A stretch of DNA of 64,000 bases from Arcobacter sp. CECT 8986 (GCF_004116725.1 NZ_PDKG01000010.1:1-64000), one strand, 5' to 3'; positions 8,188-16,999 are shown, numbered from the stretch's first letter. The notes: generated from the sequence alone by a model not told the origin. Numbers and translations: made by a program.

Positions 8188-8583
8188 ATGACTCAATTAC
8201 AATTTCCAATTGAAACTGTATCTTCTACAATATCTATTATTATTGTTTTAGGAATTTTTATTAAATTTTTCCAATATAAACAAAAACTTGATGTGCTAAA
8301 AGAGTTGGATAAAAGAAAAGATATATCAAAATTAACAACTGAAGATAAAAACTATATCAAGAAAAATTGTAAAGAGTATAAAGAAAAACAAATAAAAGTT
8401 GATGCACTAACTAGGCTTATATTTCCAATATTTATAACTATTGCAGCTATTTTATTTTTCTTTCTTCCACTTGAAAAAACATTGATACACTTAAATGTTA
8501 TTATTGTTTTATACATTTACTTGCAGGTGCATAGAATCCATACAAGAAACTATGCTAAATTTTTAGAAGAGTTAAATAGCTAA
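8188..8583 (+). CDS. Small membrane protein of unknown function
   Basis: 131 residues with three hydrophobic segments: about 11-29, then a pair at 78-95 and 99-114. The Lys/Glu-rich segment between them (KLTTEDKNYIKKNCKEYKEKQ) is predicted to be cytoplasmic. I do not recognise the family. The AAAGGA ribosome site and a recognisable promoter support expression. Its last 12 bases overlap the convergent gene at 8572. Confidence 0.7.
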   Translation: MTQLQFPIETVSSTISIIIVLGIFIKFFQYKQKLDVLKELDKRKDISKLTTEDKNYIKKNCKEYKEKQIKVDALTRLIFPIFITIAAILFFFLPLEKTLIHLNVIIVLYIYLQVHRIHTRNYAKFLEELNS

Positions 8584-8973
8584 AAGTTTATTGTATGTTT
8601 TAAAATCATCTTTATTATAAACTTCAAAATCAACAGGATATAAACTATTTGATTTTAAATATGATATACAATCATAAATACAAGATTGTGTATCATTGCA
8701 ATATATATAAAATTTCATATCACCTTCAAAAATATCTACTGCAACTAATGAAAGCTTTTTTTCTTCTTCTAATTTTTTTAAATGGTTTTGTTCAAAACTT
8801 GTAAAAAAAGCCAAACATGCTGGGTCTGGAAACATAATATCATCTGCAATATGATATTTATGTTTTATAACTAATAGATTTTTCATAGATATCATATCTA
8901 TTGCATCTAAAGACTCTTTTATTCTCAACATTTGATTTATATTTGATGTTTGTTTTAATTGCCAATTTTCCAT
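8572..8973 (-). CDS. Conserved hypothetical protein, possibly DUF695-like
   Basis: 133 residues, soluble, no signal peptide. The C-terminal half (FEGDMKFYIYCNDTQSC, then YPVDFEVYNKDDFKTYNKL) looks like the DUF695 pattern, in which a strand pair is followed by an aromatic-Pro-acidic motif. This is a weak visual match. It lies 3 bp downstream of ung on the same strand and probably shares its transcript. Confidence 0.6.
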   Translation of the reverse strand: MENWQLKQTSNINQMLRIKESLDAIDMISMKNLLVIKHKYHIADDIMFPDPACLAFFTSFEQNHLKKLEEEKKLSLVAVDIFEGDMKFYIYCNDTQSCIYDCISYLKSNSLYPVDFEVYNKDDFKTYNKLLAI

Positions 8974-8976
8974 ATA

Positions 8977-9642
8977 TTACCAATCGATTGTAGTTTTATT
9001 TAGTGATTTTAAAATCTCATTTGTTTTACTAAAGTGTTTACATCCTAAAAAACCTCTATATGCAGATAAAGGACTTGGATGAACTGAAGTTAAAATATGA
9101 TGTTTTTTCTCATCAATTAATTTTGATTTTGATATTGCAGGAGTTCCCCAAAGTAAAAAAACAACATCTTTACAATTTTCATTTATATACTTAATAATAT
9201 TATCTGTAAAGATTTCCCATCCTAGCTTATGATGAGATTTTGGTTTTGATTTTTCTACTGTTAAAATAGTATTTAATAATAACACTCCTTGTTTTGCCCA
9301 AGAAGTTAAATCACCATCACTACAAGTTGACTCTTTTTGTAAATCTTGATTTATCTCTTTTAAAATATTTACCATTGAAGGAGGATTTTTTATCTCTTTT
9401 GGTGTAGAAAAAGCCAATCCTTGTGCTTGACCCTCTCCATGATAAGGGTCTTGTCCTAAAATCACAACTTTTAAATTATCTAAAGAAGTAAGTTCAAATG
9501 CCTTAAAAATATTCTCATATTTTGGATAAACTATTGAAGTTTTATATTTCTCATCAATATCTAACATTAATTTTTTAAAATAATCTTTTTTCTTTTCTAT
9601 TTTTATTACTTGTTCCCAAGTATCCATTTTATTCCTTAGCAA
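8977..9642 (-). CDS. ung: Uracil-DNA glycosylase
   Basis: A 221-residue family-1 enzyme removing uracil from DNA in base-excision repair. The catalytic water-activating motif GQDPYHGEGQAQGLAFS (about 63-79) and the minor-groove loop HPSPLSAYRGF (about 188-198) are intact. It starts in a divergent arrangement with lemA. The hypothetical gene at 8572 follows within 3 bp. Confidence 0.95.
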   Translation of the reverse strand: MLRNKMDTWEQVIKIEKKKDYFKKLMLDIDEKYKTSIVYPKYENIFKAFELTSLDNLKVVILGQDPYHGEGQAQGLAFSTPKEIKNPPSMVNILKEINQDLQKESTCSDGDLTSWAKQGVLLLNTILTVEKSKPKSHHKLGWEIFTDNIIKYINENCKDVVFLLWGTPAISKSKLIDEKKHHILTSVHPSPLSAYRGFLGCKHFSKTNEILKSLNKTTIDW

Positions 9643-9710
9643 TAAATATTCATTTTCTATTAATTAAAATTTCAATACTATATCATAATTTAAAAAAACG
9701 AAGGTTTAAA

Positions 9711-10301
9711 ATGAAATCATTTCTTATTACTATTGGTGTAATAGTTTTAGCATTTTTCATACTTATTGCTACAAATATTAATAATATTCCAAAGCTAGAT
9801 GAAAATGTAAATGCATCATGGGCACAAGTACAAAATCAATATAAAAGAAGAGCAGATTTAATTCCTAATTTAGTATCAACTGTAAAAGGATATGCTAATC
9901 ATGAGAAATCTACTTTAGAAGAAGTTACAAAAGCAAGAGCAAGTGTAGGTAAAATAAATGTATCTGAAAATATGCTTTCAAATGCACAACAATTCCAACA
10001 ATTCCAAAAAGCACAAGGTGCATTAAGTTCAGCCCTTTCAAGACTTATGGTTGTTGTAGAAAAGTATCCACAATTAAAAGCTGACAAAAACTTTCTTGCT
10101 TTACAATCACAACTTGAAGGTACAGAAAATAGAATCTCAGTTGCAAGAAGAGATTATATACAAACAGTAAAAGAGTATAACACAGAACTAAGAACTTACC
10201 CTGGAAAAATTGTAGCTGCAATTTTATACCCAGATGCAAAAGTTAAACCAACATTTACAGCATCTGCAACGGAGCAAGAAACACCAAAAGTAAACTTCTA
10301 A
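9711..10301 (+). CDS. lemA: LemA family protein
   Basis: 196 residues with one N-terminal membrane segment (about 4-23), then the long helical LemA domain. The landmark is WAQVQNQYKRRADLIPNLV (about 42-60), followed by KTVKEYNTELRTYPGK. Orientation is mainly outside the cytoplasmic membrane. The role is unknown, but LemA genes commonly sit beside TPM-domain genes, as here: the next start is 1 bp after its stop. Confidence 0.9.
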   Translation: MKSFLITIGVIVLAFFILIATNINNIPKLDENVNASWAQVQNQYKRRADLIPNLVSTVKGYANHEKSTLEEVTKARASVGKINVSENMLSNAQQFQQFQKAQGALSSALSRLMVVVEKYPQLKADKNFLALQSQLEGTENRISVARRDYIQTVKEYNTELRTYPGKIVAAILYPDAKVKPTFTASATEQETPKVNF

Positions 10302-10302
10302 A

Positions 10303-11187
10303 ATGAAAAAGTTTATTTTTATAGTTGTATCACTTTTTTTATTTAATCTATCTGTCTTTGCACAACCAGATTTTCCCAAACTTACAGGAAGAGTAGTTGA
10401 TAATGCAAATTTATTAACTACTTCTCAAAAACAGACTTTAACATCAACTTTAAAACAACATGAAGATGAAACTTCTAATCAAATTGTAGTTGTTACTTTA
10501 GATAGTTTAAATGGTTATGATATTGCTGATTATGGTTACCAGTTAGGTAGATATTGGAAAATTGGTCAAAAAGACAAAAATAATGGAGTATTACTTATAG
10601 TATCCCTAAAAGATAGAAAACTAAGAATTGAAGTTGGATATGGTTTAGAAGGAGCATTAACAGATAAGATTTCACATGAAATAATAGAATATACATTAAA
10701 GCCTGAATTTAAAAAAGGTAATTATTACAAAGGAATCTCTAAAGCTGTTACTTTGATTATTCAAAGTATCAAAGGTGAATATAAACAATCAAATATAAAT
10801 AATCACCATTCATCATCTGGCTTTATTCATTATACTAATTACTTTCTTTCTCAAATTCCCGATGGACTTTTTGGATTTTTGGCAATTATTATTTTTGTAT
10901 TTATGCCAAAAGTTATAAGATTAATTGGGTTTTCTTTATTGTTTGGATTTTTATTCTCTTTGGTTGCTTTAACAATCACTCAAAGTGTTATTGCATTTTT
11001 TATTGTTTTTATTATTGCAACAATTTTTATTTTTATAAAAATGAAAAATAGTAAAGCAAGTAGTTCCAATTATAGTTCAAGTTCAACTTATGGAAGTTCT
11101 TCTGGATTTAGTAGTTTTAGTAGTGGCTCTAGCTTTAGTGGTGGAGGAGGAAGCTTTGGTGGCGGTGGAGCCAGTGGGAGTTGGTAA
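10303..11187 (+). CDS. TPM-domain protein, YgcG type, exported
   Basis: 294 residues. Signal peptide (about 1-20), TPM domain (about 28-150, opening GRVVDNANLLT and containing DRKLRIEVGYGLEG), two or three membrane helices (about 185-250), and a Ser-rich then Gly-rich tail ending GGGGASGSW. This is the YgcG layout, a membrane-anchored periplasmic domain encoded next to lemA. It has been called a phosphatase or chaperone domain in other organisms; the role here is unknown. Confidence 0.85.
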   Translation: MKKFIFIVVSLFLFNLSVFAQPDFPKLTGRVVDNANLLTTSQKQTLTSTLKQHEDETSNQIVVVTLDSLNGYDIADYGYQLGRYWKIGQKDKNNGVLLIVSLKDRKLRIEVGYGLEGALTDKISHEIIEYTLKPEFKKGNYYKGISKAVTLIIQSIKGEYKQSNINNHHSSSGFIHYTNYFLSQIPDGLFGFLAIIIFVFMPKVIRLIGFSLLFGFLFSLVALTITQSVIAFFIVFIIATIFIFIKMKNSKASSSNYSSSSTYGSSSGFSSFSSGSSFSGGGGSFGGGGASGSW

Positions 11188-11798
11188 TGTATTTAAGTGA
11201 AAATGAAAAAAATCAAATCTCAAAAGAGATTGAAAATTTAGAGAAAAGAAGTTCTGTTGAGTTAGTTGCTGTTATTGCAAAAAGTTCATCAAGTTATAAA
11301 TATGAAGGATTGTTAGTATCTTTAGGAATAACAACATTAATATCTATAATATCAATATTTTTAGATATGAATAGTAAACTATTTTTTCAGTTACAAATAT
11401 TAGTTTTTACGCTTAGTTATTTGCTAATATATAAATTTAATAATATTCCACTATTATTTATGAGTAAAAAATATAAACAATTAAAAGCTTCACAAAAAGC
11501 AAAAAAAGAGTTTAACTATTTAGGTATAAAAAATACAAAAACTCGACAAGGTATAATGTTTTATGTATCAATTGAAGAAAAATATGTAGAGATTATAACA
11601 GATGAGGAAATACAAAAGAAAATTCCAAATAAATATTGGCAAGATATTATAGATGAGTTTATCATAGATATAAAAAACAATGAATTTTCAAAAGGCTATT
11701 TAAAAGCAATTAAATCTTGCTCAAATAGATTAGTAGCTGACTTTCCTATTCAAAAAAATGATATAAATGAACTTAGCAACGAGGTTATAGAGTTATGA
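11187..11798 (+). CDS. Second TPM-domain membrane protein
   Basis: 203 residues from the ATG at 11187, which overlaps the previous TAA as TAATG. A TTG six bases earlier is possible but less likely. The protein has a TPM-like opening (LSENEKNQISKEIENLEKRSSVELVAVI), two adjacent membrane helices (about 43-83) and then the second half of the domain (GIMFYVSIEEKYVEIITDE). It lacks a signal peptide and the Gly-rich tail. LemA plus two TPM proteins form a compact operon that also includes gph. Confidence 0.75.
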   Translation: MYLSENEKNQISKEIENLEKRSSVELVAVIAKSSSSYKYEGLLVSLGITTLISIISIFLDMNSKLFFQLQILVFTLSYLLIYKFNNIPLLFMSKKYKQLKASQKAKKEFNYLGIKNTKTRQGIMFYVSIEEKYVEIITDEEIQKKIPNKYWQDIIDEFIIDIKNNEFSKGYLKAIKSCSNRLVADFPIQKNDINELSNEVIEL

Positions 11799-12448
11799 AT
11801 AAACAAAAAGCAATTATATTTGATTTAGATGGAACTTTAATTGATTCTGTTCTTGATATTGCATTATGTATGAATGAAGTTCTTGAAGAATTAAATCTAC
11901 AAACATATGAAATAGAAGAGTATAACTATTTCCTCGGTGGAGGAGTTGATGTACTTGTTGATAATGTTTTAAAAAATCCAACACAACAATTAAGACAGAA
12001 AGTAACTCAAAGATTTAAAGAAGTTTATGATTTAGCTATTCATACAAATACAAAAGCATATGAAGGTATTTATGAACTACTTGATGAACTAGAAAAATTA
12101 GATTTTAAATTAGCTGTTTTATCAAATAAACCTCATAAATTTACAATTGCTTATATAAATAGACTTTTTGATAAATATAATTTTATAGAAGTTCATGGAC
12201 AAAAAGAAGATACTCCTAAAAAACCCCATCCAGCAGGTGCACTACTTATTTCTGAAAATTTAAATATTCCATGTGAAGATATATATTTTGTAGGAGATAC
12301 AAAAGTTGATATGCAAACAGCAACAAATGCAAATATGACTTCAATTGGTGTTTTGTGGGGATTTAGAAATGAAGAAGAGTTGAAACAATACAATGCAAAC
12401 TTTATTGTAAATGAGCCTTTGGAGATTTTAAATATTGTAAAAAAATAA
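11795..12448 (+). CDS. gph: Phosphoglycolate phosphatase-like HAD hydrolase
   Basis: 217 residues, HAD superfamily. Motif I DLDGTLIDS (about 10-18), motif II LSNKPH (about 109-114), the conserved Lys region (KKPHPAGAL) and motif III VGDTKVDMQTA (about 168-178) are all present. The family dephosphorylates 2-phosphoglycolate, but related HAD enzymes accept other substrates. It overlaps the preceding gene by ATGA, so translation is coupled. Confidence 0.8.
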   Translation: MNKQKAIIFDLDGTLIDSVLDIALCMNEVLEELNLQTYEIEEYNYFLGGGVDVLVDNVLKNPTQQLRQKVTQRFKEVYDLAIHTNTKAYEGIYELLDELEKLDFKLAVLSNKPHKFTIAYINRLFDKYNFIEVHGQKEDTPKKPHPAGALLISENLNIPCEDIYFVGDTKVDMQTATNANMTSIGVLWGFRNEEELKQYNANFIVNEPLEILNIVKK

Positions 12449-12487
12449 AATCTAAGTCATAAATATATTTTTAACCCTAAAGAAAGA

Positions 12488-12511
12488 TTGTATATGCAAC
12501 TATTCCAATAG
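12488..12511 (+). promoter_or_regulatory. Candidate MarR operator
   Basis: Two small dyads lie in the 78-bp leader of the marR gene: TTGTATATGCAA (12488-12499, nearly palindromic) and CTATT-CC-AATAG (12500-12511). MarR-family regulators usually bind such sites in front of their own gene. The match is suggestive only. Confidence 0.35.
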
Positions 12512-12526
12512 GAAAAAGGATTTTTT

Positions 12527-12949
12527 ATGACTGAAGAATTAAATAGATCTATTGGCTTTAAAATAAACCAAACTGCAAATAAATTAAATCAACAATTTAA
12601 CCATATTCTACAAGATTACGATATTGCTTTAGAACAAAGAGTAACTTTAGAGATAATTAGTGCTGATAAAAATATAACACAAACAAAAATATCATCAATT
12701 TTAGGAAAAGATAAAACTACAATTTGTAGAACTTTGAACTCTTTAGAGAAAAAAGGTCTTATTACAAAAGAAGAGAATAAAGAAGATAAAAGAGTTAATA
12801 TTATCAAACTAACACAAAAAGCTTATAAAGTTTTAGAAGATACAGAAGAGATAATTCAAAATTATAGAAATGTATTATCATCAAATTTAGAAGAAGAAGA
12901 GATATCAGCTCTTTTTAGAATTTTAGAAAAATTAAGTATTAAAATATAA
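12527..12949 (+). CDS. MarR family transcriptional regulator
   Basis: 140 residues. Winged helix-turn-helix with the recognition helix around KDKTTICRTLNSLEKKGLI (about 65-83) and the wing EENKEDKRVNIIKLT (about 84-98), the typical DxRxxxxxLT pattern. It lies 10 bp before a Bcr/CflA-type exporter on the same strand. By analogy it probably represses this pair and is released by the exported compound. Confidence 0.85.
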   Translation: MTEELNRSIGFKINQTANKLNQQFNHILQDYDIALEQRVTLEIISADKNITQTKISSILGKDKTTICRTLNSLEKKGLITKEENKEDKRVNIIKLTQKAYKVLEDTEEIIQNYRNVLSSNLEEEEISALFRILEKLSIKI

Positions 12950-12959
12950 AGGAAAATAT

Positions 12960-14117
12960 TTGAGAAAATCAGTAAATCATATATATCTAATAATCTTATT
13001 AGCTATATTATCTTCAGTTGCACCAATTGCAATTGATACTTATATACCTTCAATACCAAATATAGCAAAACATTTTGATGTTAGTATTGAAAAAATAGAA
13101 TTAACGCTATCAATATTTTTAATAGGATTCTCTATTGGACAGGTTTTTGGAGGAACATTCTCAGATAGAATAGGAAGAAGAAAATCTTCAATTATTGGTC
13201 TTGTTGGATTTAGTTTTTTTAGTTTTCTTATTATTTTAAGTACTGATGTTCTTCAACTTTGGATATTTAGATTTTTTGAAGCTTTTTTTGGAGGATTTGT
13301 TGTAGTAAATTCAAATGCCATAGTAAGAGATATGTTCCATGGAAAAGAAGCTGCAAAGATATTTTCACTTATTGGAACAGTAAGAAGTATTGCGCCATTA
13401 GCTGCACCTGCAATTGGGGCATTTATTATTCACTTTTATTCATGGAAATATGTATTTTTATTTTTATGTTGTTACTCTTTATTTATAGCATTTATTGTAT
13501 TTAAAACATTAAAAGAGACATTTACATACACAAAACAAAATGTAATAGAATCATATAAAACAGTACTAAAAGACAAAATGGCAATGAAAGCTATGCTTGT
13601 TCTTGCCCTTGGTTTTTCAGGATTTTTTATACTGATTGCAAAATCATCATTTATATATATTGAGTATTTTAATATCTCAACTGATTATTTTCCTTTCTTT
13701 TTTGGATTAAACTTTATTATTCTTGTTTTAATGATTAGGGTTAATGTAATTATGCTTAAATACTTTACTCAATTAGATTTAATAAAAATTGCATTGATTA
13801 TTCAAGTTATTGCAGGAAGTCTATTTGCATATTTTTCAAATAGTTTAACTTTAATTCCAACTATGATTTTAATAGCTTCTTATATGAGTATGATGGCTTT
13901 TGTATTTGGTAATAGTATGGCTTTAGCAATGGAGCACTTTTCAAAAAATGCAGGAGTTGCATCTTCTGTAATTGGTGTATTACAGTTTGGATTTGGAGCA
14001 GTTATATCTTCAATAGTTTTAATGTTTCATACACAATCATTTATGCCCATTGGAATGAGTATTGCAACTATATCTTTGGTGGCCTATTTTGTAATTCGAA
14101 CATACAAGAATAAGTAA
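12960..14117 (+). CDS. Bcr/CflA family drug-resistance MFS transporter
   Basis: A 385-residue, 12-helix exporter. Helix 1 contains the IDTYIPSIP motif, followed by the MFS motif A region GGTFSDRIGRRKS (about 60-72) and motif C-like APLAAPAIG (about 142-150). All are typical of the Bcr/CflA group (drug/H+ antiporters). The start is TTG at 12960, preceded by AAAGGA; no ATG fits. It is probably regulated by the upstream MarR protein. The gene ends inside a 14-bp-stem hairpin. Confidence 0.85.
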   Translation: MRKSVNHIYLIILLAILSSVAPIAIDTYIPSIPNIAKHFDVSIEKIELTLSIFLIGFSIGQVFGGTFSDRIGRRKSSIIGLVGFSFFSFLIILSTDVLQLWIFRFFEAFFGGFVVVNSNAIVRDMFHGKEAAKIFSLIGTVRSIAPLAAPAIGAFIIHFYSWKYVFLFLCCYSLFIAFIVFKTLKETFTYTKQNVIESYKTVLKDKMAMKAMLVLALGFSGFFILIAKSSFIYIEYFNISTDYFPFFFGLNFIILVLMIRVNVIMLKYFTQLDLIKIALIIQVIAGSLFAYFSNSLTLIPTMILIASYMSMMAFVFGNSMALAMEHFSKNAGVASSVIGVLQFGFGAVISSIVLMFHTQSFMPIGMSIATISLVAYFVIRTYKNK

Positions 14118-14137
14118 AGAGTATCTTTACTTATTCT
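14107..14137. terminator. Bidirectional terminator hairpin over both stops
   Basis: A perfect 14-bp stem: AGAATAAGTAAAGA (14107-14120) with its complement (14124-14137), loop GTA. The MFS stop (14115-14117) and the convergent gene's stop (14133-14131) lie in the two arms. Confidence 0.75.
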
Positions 14138-14529
14138 ACACCTATTTCAAAAAAGTGTTCTTCAACTTTTTCATATTTTGCGATTGAACATGTTATTTTC
14201 AAAGCATTTTTATAATCTTTAAACTCTTGAATAAAAAAATCTTGAAGTTTTTTTGCATCAGTTGCTCTAAAAATAAAATATCCCAAAATATTTGTACCTC
14301 GTGAACCCGCTTTTTCTATACCAAAACTGTCAAATTTCCAATCAACACCTTTAGCAAAGAAAAATACCTCTTCTATTCTTCTAATTAGCTCATCTCTTAC
14401 ACTATTATTATACTCATTTAAATGTACATAAAAAGCTACATTTGTATTATAATCTTGTTGTACAAGTTTTTTTTGACTTTGTGTTATTGGCTCATTTGTT
14501 ATTTTAAAATTTTCTTTCTCGATATCCAT
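14131..14529 (-). CDS. Conserved hypothetical protein
   Basis: 132 residues, soluble and mixed alpha/beta. A central region reads FDSFGIEKAGSRGTNILGYFIF, and aromatic residues recur. I do not recognise the family. The ribosome site is AAGGAAAAT before the ATG. It stands alone between the MFS gene, with which it shares a terminator, and the dksA-like gene upstream on the same strand. Confidence 0.6.
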   Translation of the reverse strand: MDIEKENFKITNEPITQSQKKLVQQDYNTNVAFYVHLNEYNNSVRDELIRRIEEVFFFAKGVDWKFDSFGIEKAGSRGTNILGYFIFRATDAKKLQDFFIQEFKDYKNALKITCSIAKYEKVEEHFFEIGVE

Positions 14530-14610
14530 AATTTTCCTTTGGTAACAACTCTAATTGTAATTATATAAAAGAAAGATAAAAATTAGGAAAAATAAGAGGT
14601 TAGGTAGGAT

Positions 14611-14637
14611 AAAAAAGCTTGGAAAAGTTCCAAGCTT
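14611..14637 (-). terminator. Intrinsic terminator of the dksA-like gene
   Basis: AAGCTTGGAA (14615-14624) pairs with TTCCAAGCTT (14628-14637), loop AAG. On the minus strand the hairpin is followed by TTTTATCC. The 5' arm contains part of the stop codon of the dksA-like gene. Confidence 0.75.
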
Positions 14638-15010
14638 AGTGTTCTTTTTTCTCGTTGTCTATGAAGCTTCTACAATCAATACAATATCTTGCGTGAGGTT
14701 TAACTCTCAATCTTTTAATAGTAATTTCACTATCACACATCTCACAAAGACCTGTATACTCACCTTTTTCTATCTTTTTTAATGAGTGTTCAATTAACTC
14801 TAATTCTTGTTTTTGTTGTTTTTTGATATGAATATCATTTGTGTAATCTCTACTAGCAGCTGCAAAGTCACCCTCGTCTTTTAAATCCATTGTACTTAAA
14901 GACTCATGATCTTCATCAATTTTTCTTAAAGCTGTTTCAATTTTTTCTTTATTTTGTAATAATAAAGTTTTTATCTCTTCAACTTGCTTTTCATTTAATG
15001 CTTTAGCCAT
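14636..15010 (-). CDS. dksA: DksA/TraR-type C4 zinc-finger protein
   Basis: 124 residues. An N-terminal coiled coil (about 5-75) with the DEGDFAAASRD tip region is followed by a four-cysteine zinc finger (CEMC about 92-95, CIDC about 113-116). This is the DksA layout: a protein entering the RNA polymerase secondary channel to modulate transcription with ppGpp. It is slightly shorter than E. coli DksA (151 residues). It may also be a TraR/YbiI-type relative, so the gene name is tentative. Confidence 0.8.
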   Translation of the reverse strand: MAKALNEKQVEEIKTLLLQNKEKIETALRKIDEDHESLSTMDLKDEGDFAAASRDYTNDIHIKKQQKQELELIEHSLKKIEKGEYTGLCEMCDSEITIKRLRVKPHARYCIDCRSFIDNEKKEH

Positions 15011-15099
15011 AACACATCCTAAATTTTTTGCGCATTATACATAAATACTTCTGTGTTATTTATAAAATGTGACAGTTTTCTAACAATTTTACAATTTAG

Positions 15100-16329
15100 T
15101 TATAATTTACTTAATGATTTACCCACTAAATATCCACTTGACCAAGCAAAATGAAGATTGAAACCTCCCCTATTTCCAACTATGTCTAAAACCTCTCCGG
15201 CAAAGTATAAATTTTTGCATAATTTACTTTCATAAGTTTTATTGTCAACCTCATCAGTTCTTACTCCACCGCCACTTGCCTCTGCATGTTTAAAGCCTTG
15301 AGTTCCTTCTATTTTAAATCTCATATTTGTCAAAGTATTAATAATTGCTCTTATATTTTTTGCATTTATATTAGATGATTTTATATCTTTATCTATATTA
15401 TTCATCTCTAATAAAACAGAAGCTAATTTTTTAGGTACTATACCTGTTAAAGCATCAACTGCATCTGCATTTGGAATTGTTTTGAAAAGAGTTTCAAGAG
15501 TTCCTAACAGTTCATTTTTTGTTAATTTTGGAAATAGATTTATTGAAATAGCAACATCTTGATATAAACTCAAAGCATAAACAGCATATTGTGAAATATC
15601 TAAAATAGCAAAACCAGATACTCCATACTTTGTAAAAAGTATATCTCCTGTTATCTCTTTTTCTTTTTGTTTATCTATATATAGTGTAACTGTTGCTTCT
15701 TTTTTTACACCTTGTAATTTACTTTTTTGTTCAAACTGTGTATGAAGTCCCACTAAAGAAGGATAAGTTGGATTAAAACTATGATTAAATGTTGAAGCTA
15801 TTGTTATTCCATCCTCAGTTGAGTTTAATTGTGGTGCAGCTTGTAAACCACTACTTATTAAAACTTTATCATAATCTTTAAACTCTTTATCTTCTGATTT
15901 TAAAATAAAACTATCTTCTTTTTTTATTACCTCTTCTATTTTAGTTTCTAATATTTGATTTATTTGTAAATTCTCAAGCTCTTTTTCTAATAAAAGTACA
16001 ACAGATTTTGCTTCATTTGATAATGGATAAACTTTACAGCTATCTTTTATATCTAAAATTAATCCTATACTTTTACAAAAATTTTCAAATGCTTTAAAAT
16101 CAAACTCTTTTAATGCTTGATTTACAAAACTTGGATTTTCTCCTATATAGTTATATTGAGTAATTGTTGTATTTGAAATATTGCATCTACCATTTCCAGA
16201 TGCAAGTATTTTTTTTCCTATTGCACTATTTATATCAAATATATCTATATGTAAATCTTTATTTAATCTTTTTGCTCTAATAGCAGCAATAACACCTGCT
16301 GCTCCTGCTCCAATAATTGCTATTTTCAA
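15100..16329 (-). CDS. HI0933/YhiN family flavoprotein
   Basis: A 409-residue FAD-binding oxidoreductase-like protein. The N-terminal Rossmann motif IIGAGAAGVIAA is followed by GKKILASGNGRCNISN (a family signature), and the C-terminal end contains LYFAGEVLDIVGNRGGFN. I place the start at a TTG (16329-16327) preceded by AAGGA at good spacing, 8 bp after the cupin stop; an upstream frame extension would overlap the cupin gene. The family function is unknown; NAD(P)/FAD-dependent reduction is assumed. Confidence 0.8.
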   Translation of the reverse strand: MKIAIIGAGAAGVIAAIRAKRLNKDLHIDIFDINSAIGKKILASGNGRCNISNTTITQYNYIGENPSFVNQALKEFDFKAFENFCKSIGLILDIKDSCKVYPLSNEAKSVVLLLEKELENLQINQILETKIEEVIKKEDSFILKSEDKEFKDYDKVLISSGLQAAPQLNSTEDGITIASTFNHSFNPTYPSLVGLHTQFEQKSKLQGVKKEATVTLYIDKQKEKEITGDILFTKYGVSGFAILDISQYAVYALSLYQDVAISINLFPKLTKNELLGTLETLFKTIPNADAVDALTGIVPKKLASVLLEMNNIDKDIKSSNINAKNIRAIINTLTNMRFKIEGTQGFKHAEASGGGVRTDEVDNKTYESKLCKNLYFAGEVLDIVGNRGGFNLHFAWSSGYLVGKSLSKL

Positions 16330-16337
16330 AATATTCC

Positions 16338-16652
16338 TTAATAAAATATTGCCAACCAAACTGTTGGTTCATTTTCATTTGTGTATTTTACCCTATGCTT
16401 TCTGTGAGAATCTATATTTAAATAATCACCTTTTTTTAATTGTACTTCACTATTTTCAAACTCTATAATAGCATCACCACTTAATAATATTACAAACTCA
16501 TTTTCTTCTTGGTCATACCAAAAATCTTCTTTGCTTTTTTGACCATTAGATACTATCTTTTCAATTTTTATATTTTTAGTATCTATTAAAGAGATAAATT
16601 GCTCTGCACTTTTATCAATTTTTATATCATCAAATATATTTTTTACTTGCAT
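16338..16652 (-). CDS. Single-domain cupin protein
   Basis: 104 residues with the cupin beta-barrel pattern: FWYDQEENEFVILLSGDAIIEFE (motif 1, about 44-66) and GDYLNIDSHRKHRVKYT (motif 2, about 76-92). The first metal-His motif is altered: only Glu/Asp residues appear where two His are usual, so metal binding is uncertain. It is probably transcribed with the downstream flavoprotein gene 8 bp away. Confidence 0.75.
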   Translation of the reverse strand: MQVKNIFDDIKIDKSAEQFISLIDTKNIKIEKIVSNGQKSKEDFWYDQEENEFVILLSGDAIIEFENSEVQLKKGDYLNIDSHRKHRVKYTNENEPTVWLAIFY

Positions 16653-16942
16653 TTTTATCCTTTATTATTATAAGATTATATCAAATTTATTAAAATATTC
16701 CTCTTTTTTAATCTTTACTAAAATACTCAACTTTATTTTTTAGACTTTTTTAACAAATTTTATATTTAATCCTTTTTATACAATACAAAGCTTTATCCTT
16801 TTTTTGATATTCTATACAGATGTACTATTTTATGGTACTTATATAAATTAACAAATAGTTTAATTTTAAAAGTATAGTAATTTAATAAAGATTAAAATAG
16901 AAGCGAAATTATAGTCTTTAGTTTTAATCTTAATAACTTTAC
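16653..16942. other. Upstream part of the cupin-metY intergenic region
   Basis: This part of a 347-bp gene-free stretch is very AT-rich. It contains a possible upstream promoter for metY (TTGATA 16804-16809, 16-bp spacer, TATTTT 16826-16831) with an inverted repeat over its -10. Nothing resembling a SAM or T-box riboswitch, tRNA or ORF was seen. Confidence 0.4.
16822..16838 (+). promoter_or_regulatory. Inverted repeat upstream of metY, possible Rrf2 operator
   Basis: GTACTAT-TTT-ATGGTAC is a 7-bp dyad with one G/T mismatch. It overlaps the -10 of a possible upstream promoter. An Rrf2-type cysteine regulator is encoded just after metY, which makes this a candidate binding site; the link is inference. 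Confidence 0.3.
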
Positions 16943-16969
16943 TTGACATTACTTTTAAAATTGTATAAA
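16943..16969 (+). promoter_or_regulatory. Probable metY promoter
   Basis: TTGACA at 16943-16948 and TATAAA at 16964-16969 with a short 15-bp spacer. The short spacer suggests a weak or activator-dependent promoter. Confidence 0.4.
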
Positions 16970-16999
16970 CTTTCATCATAAAAATCAAAAGGGAAAAAA

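Noticed and set aside
11181-11186. TTG at 11181 as start of the second TPM gene
   Set aside because: The ATG at 11187 overlaps the previous stop as TAATG, the usual coupled arrangement here.
16330-16359. Start of the flavoprotein gene at 16359
   Set aside because: It would overlap the cupin gene and lacks a ribosome site; the TTG at 16329 has AAGGA at correct distance and begins directly at the FAD-binding strand.
16653-16999. Possible SAM or T-box riboswitch before metY
   Set aside because: No conserved SAM-riboswitch core, T-box sequence or terminator pair could be found in this AT-rich stretch.
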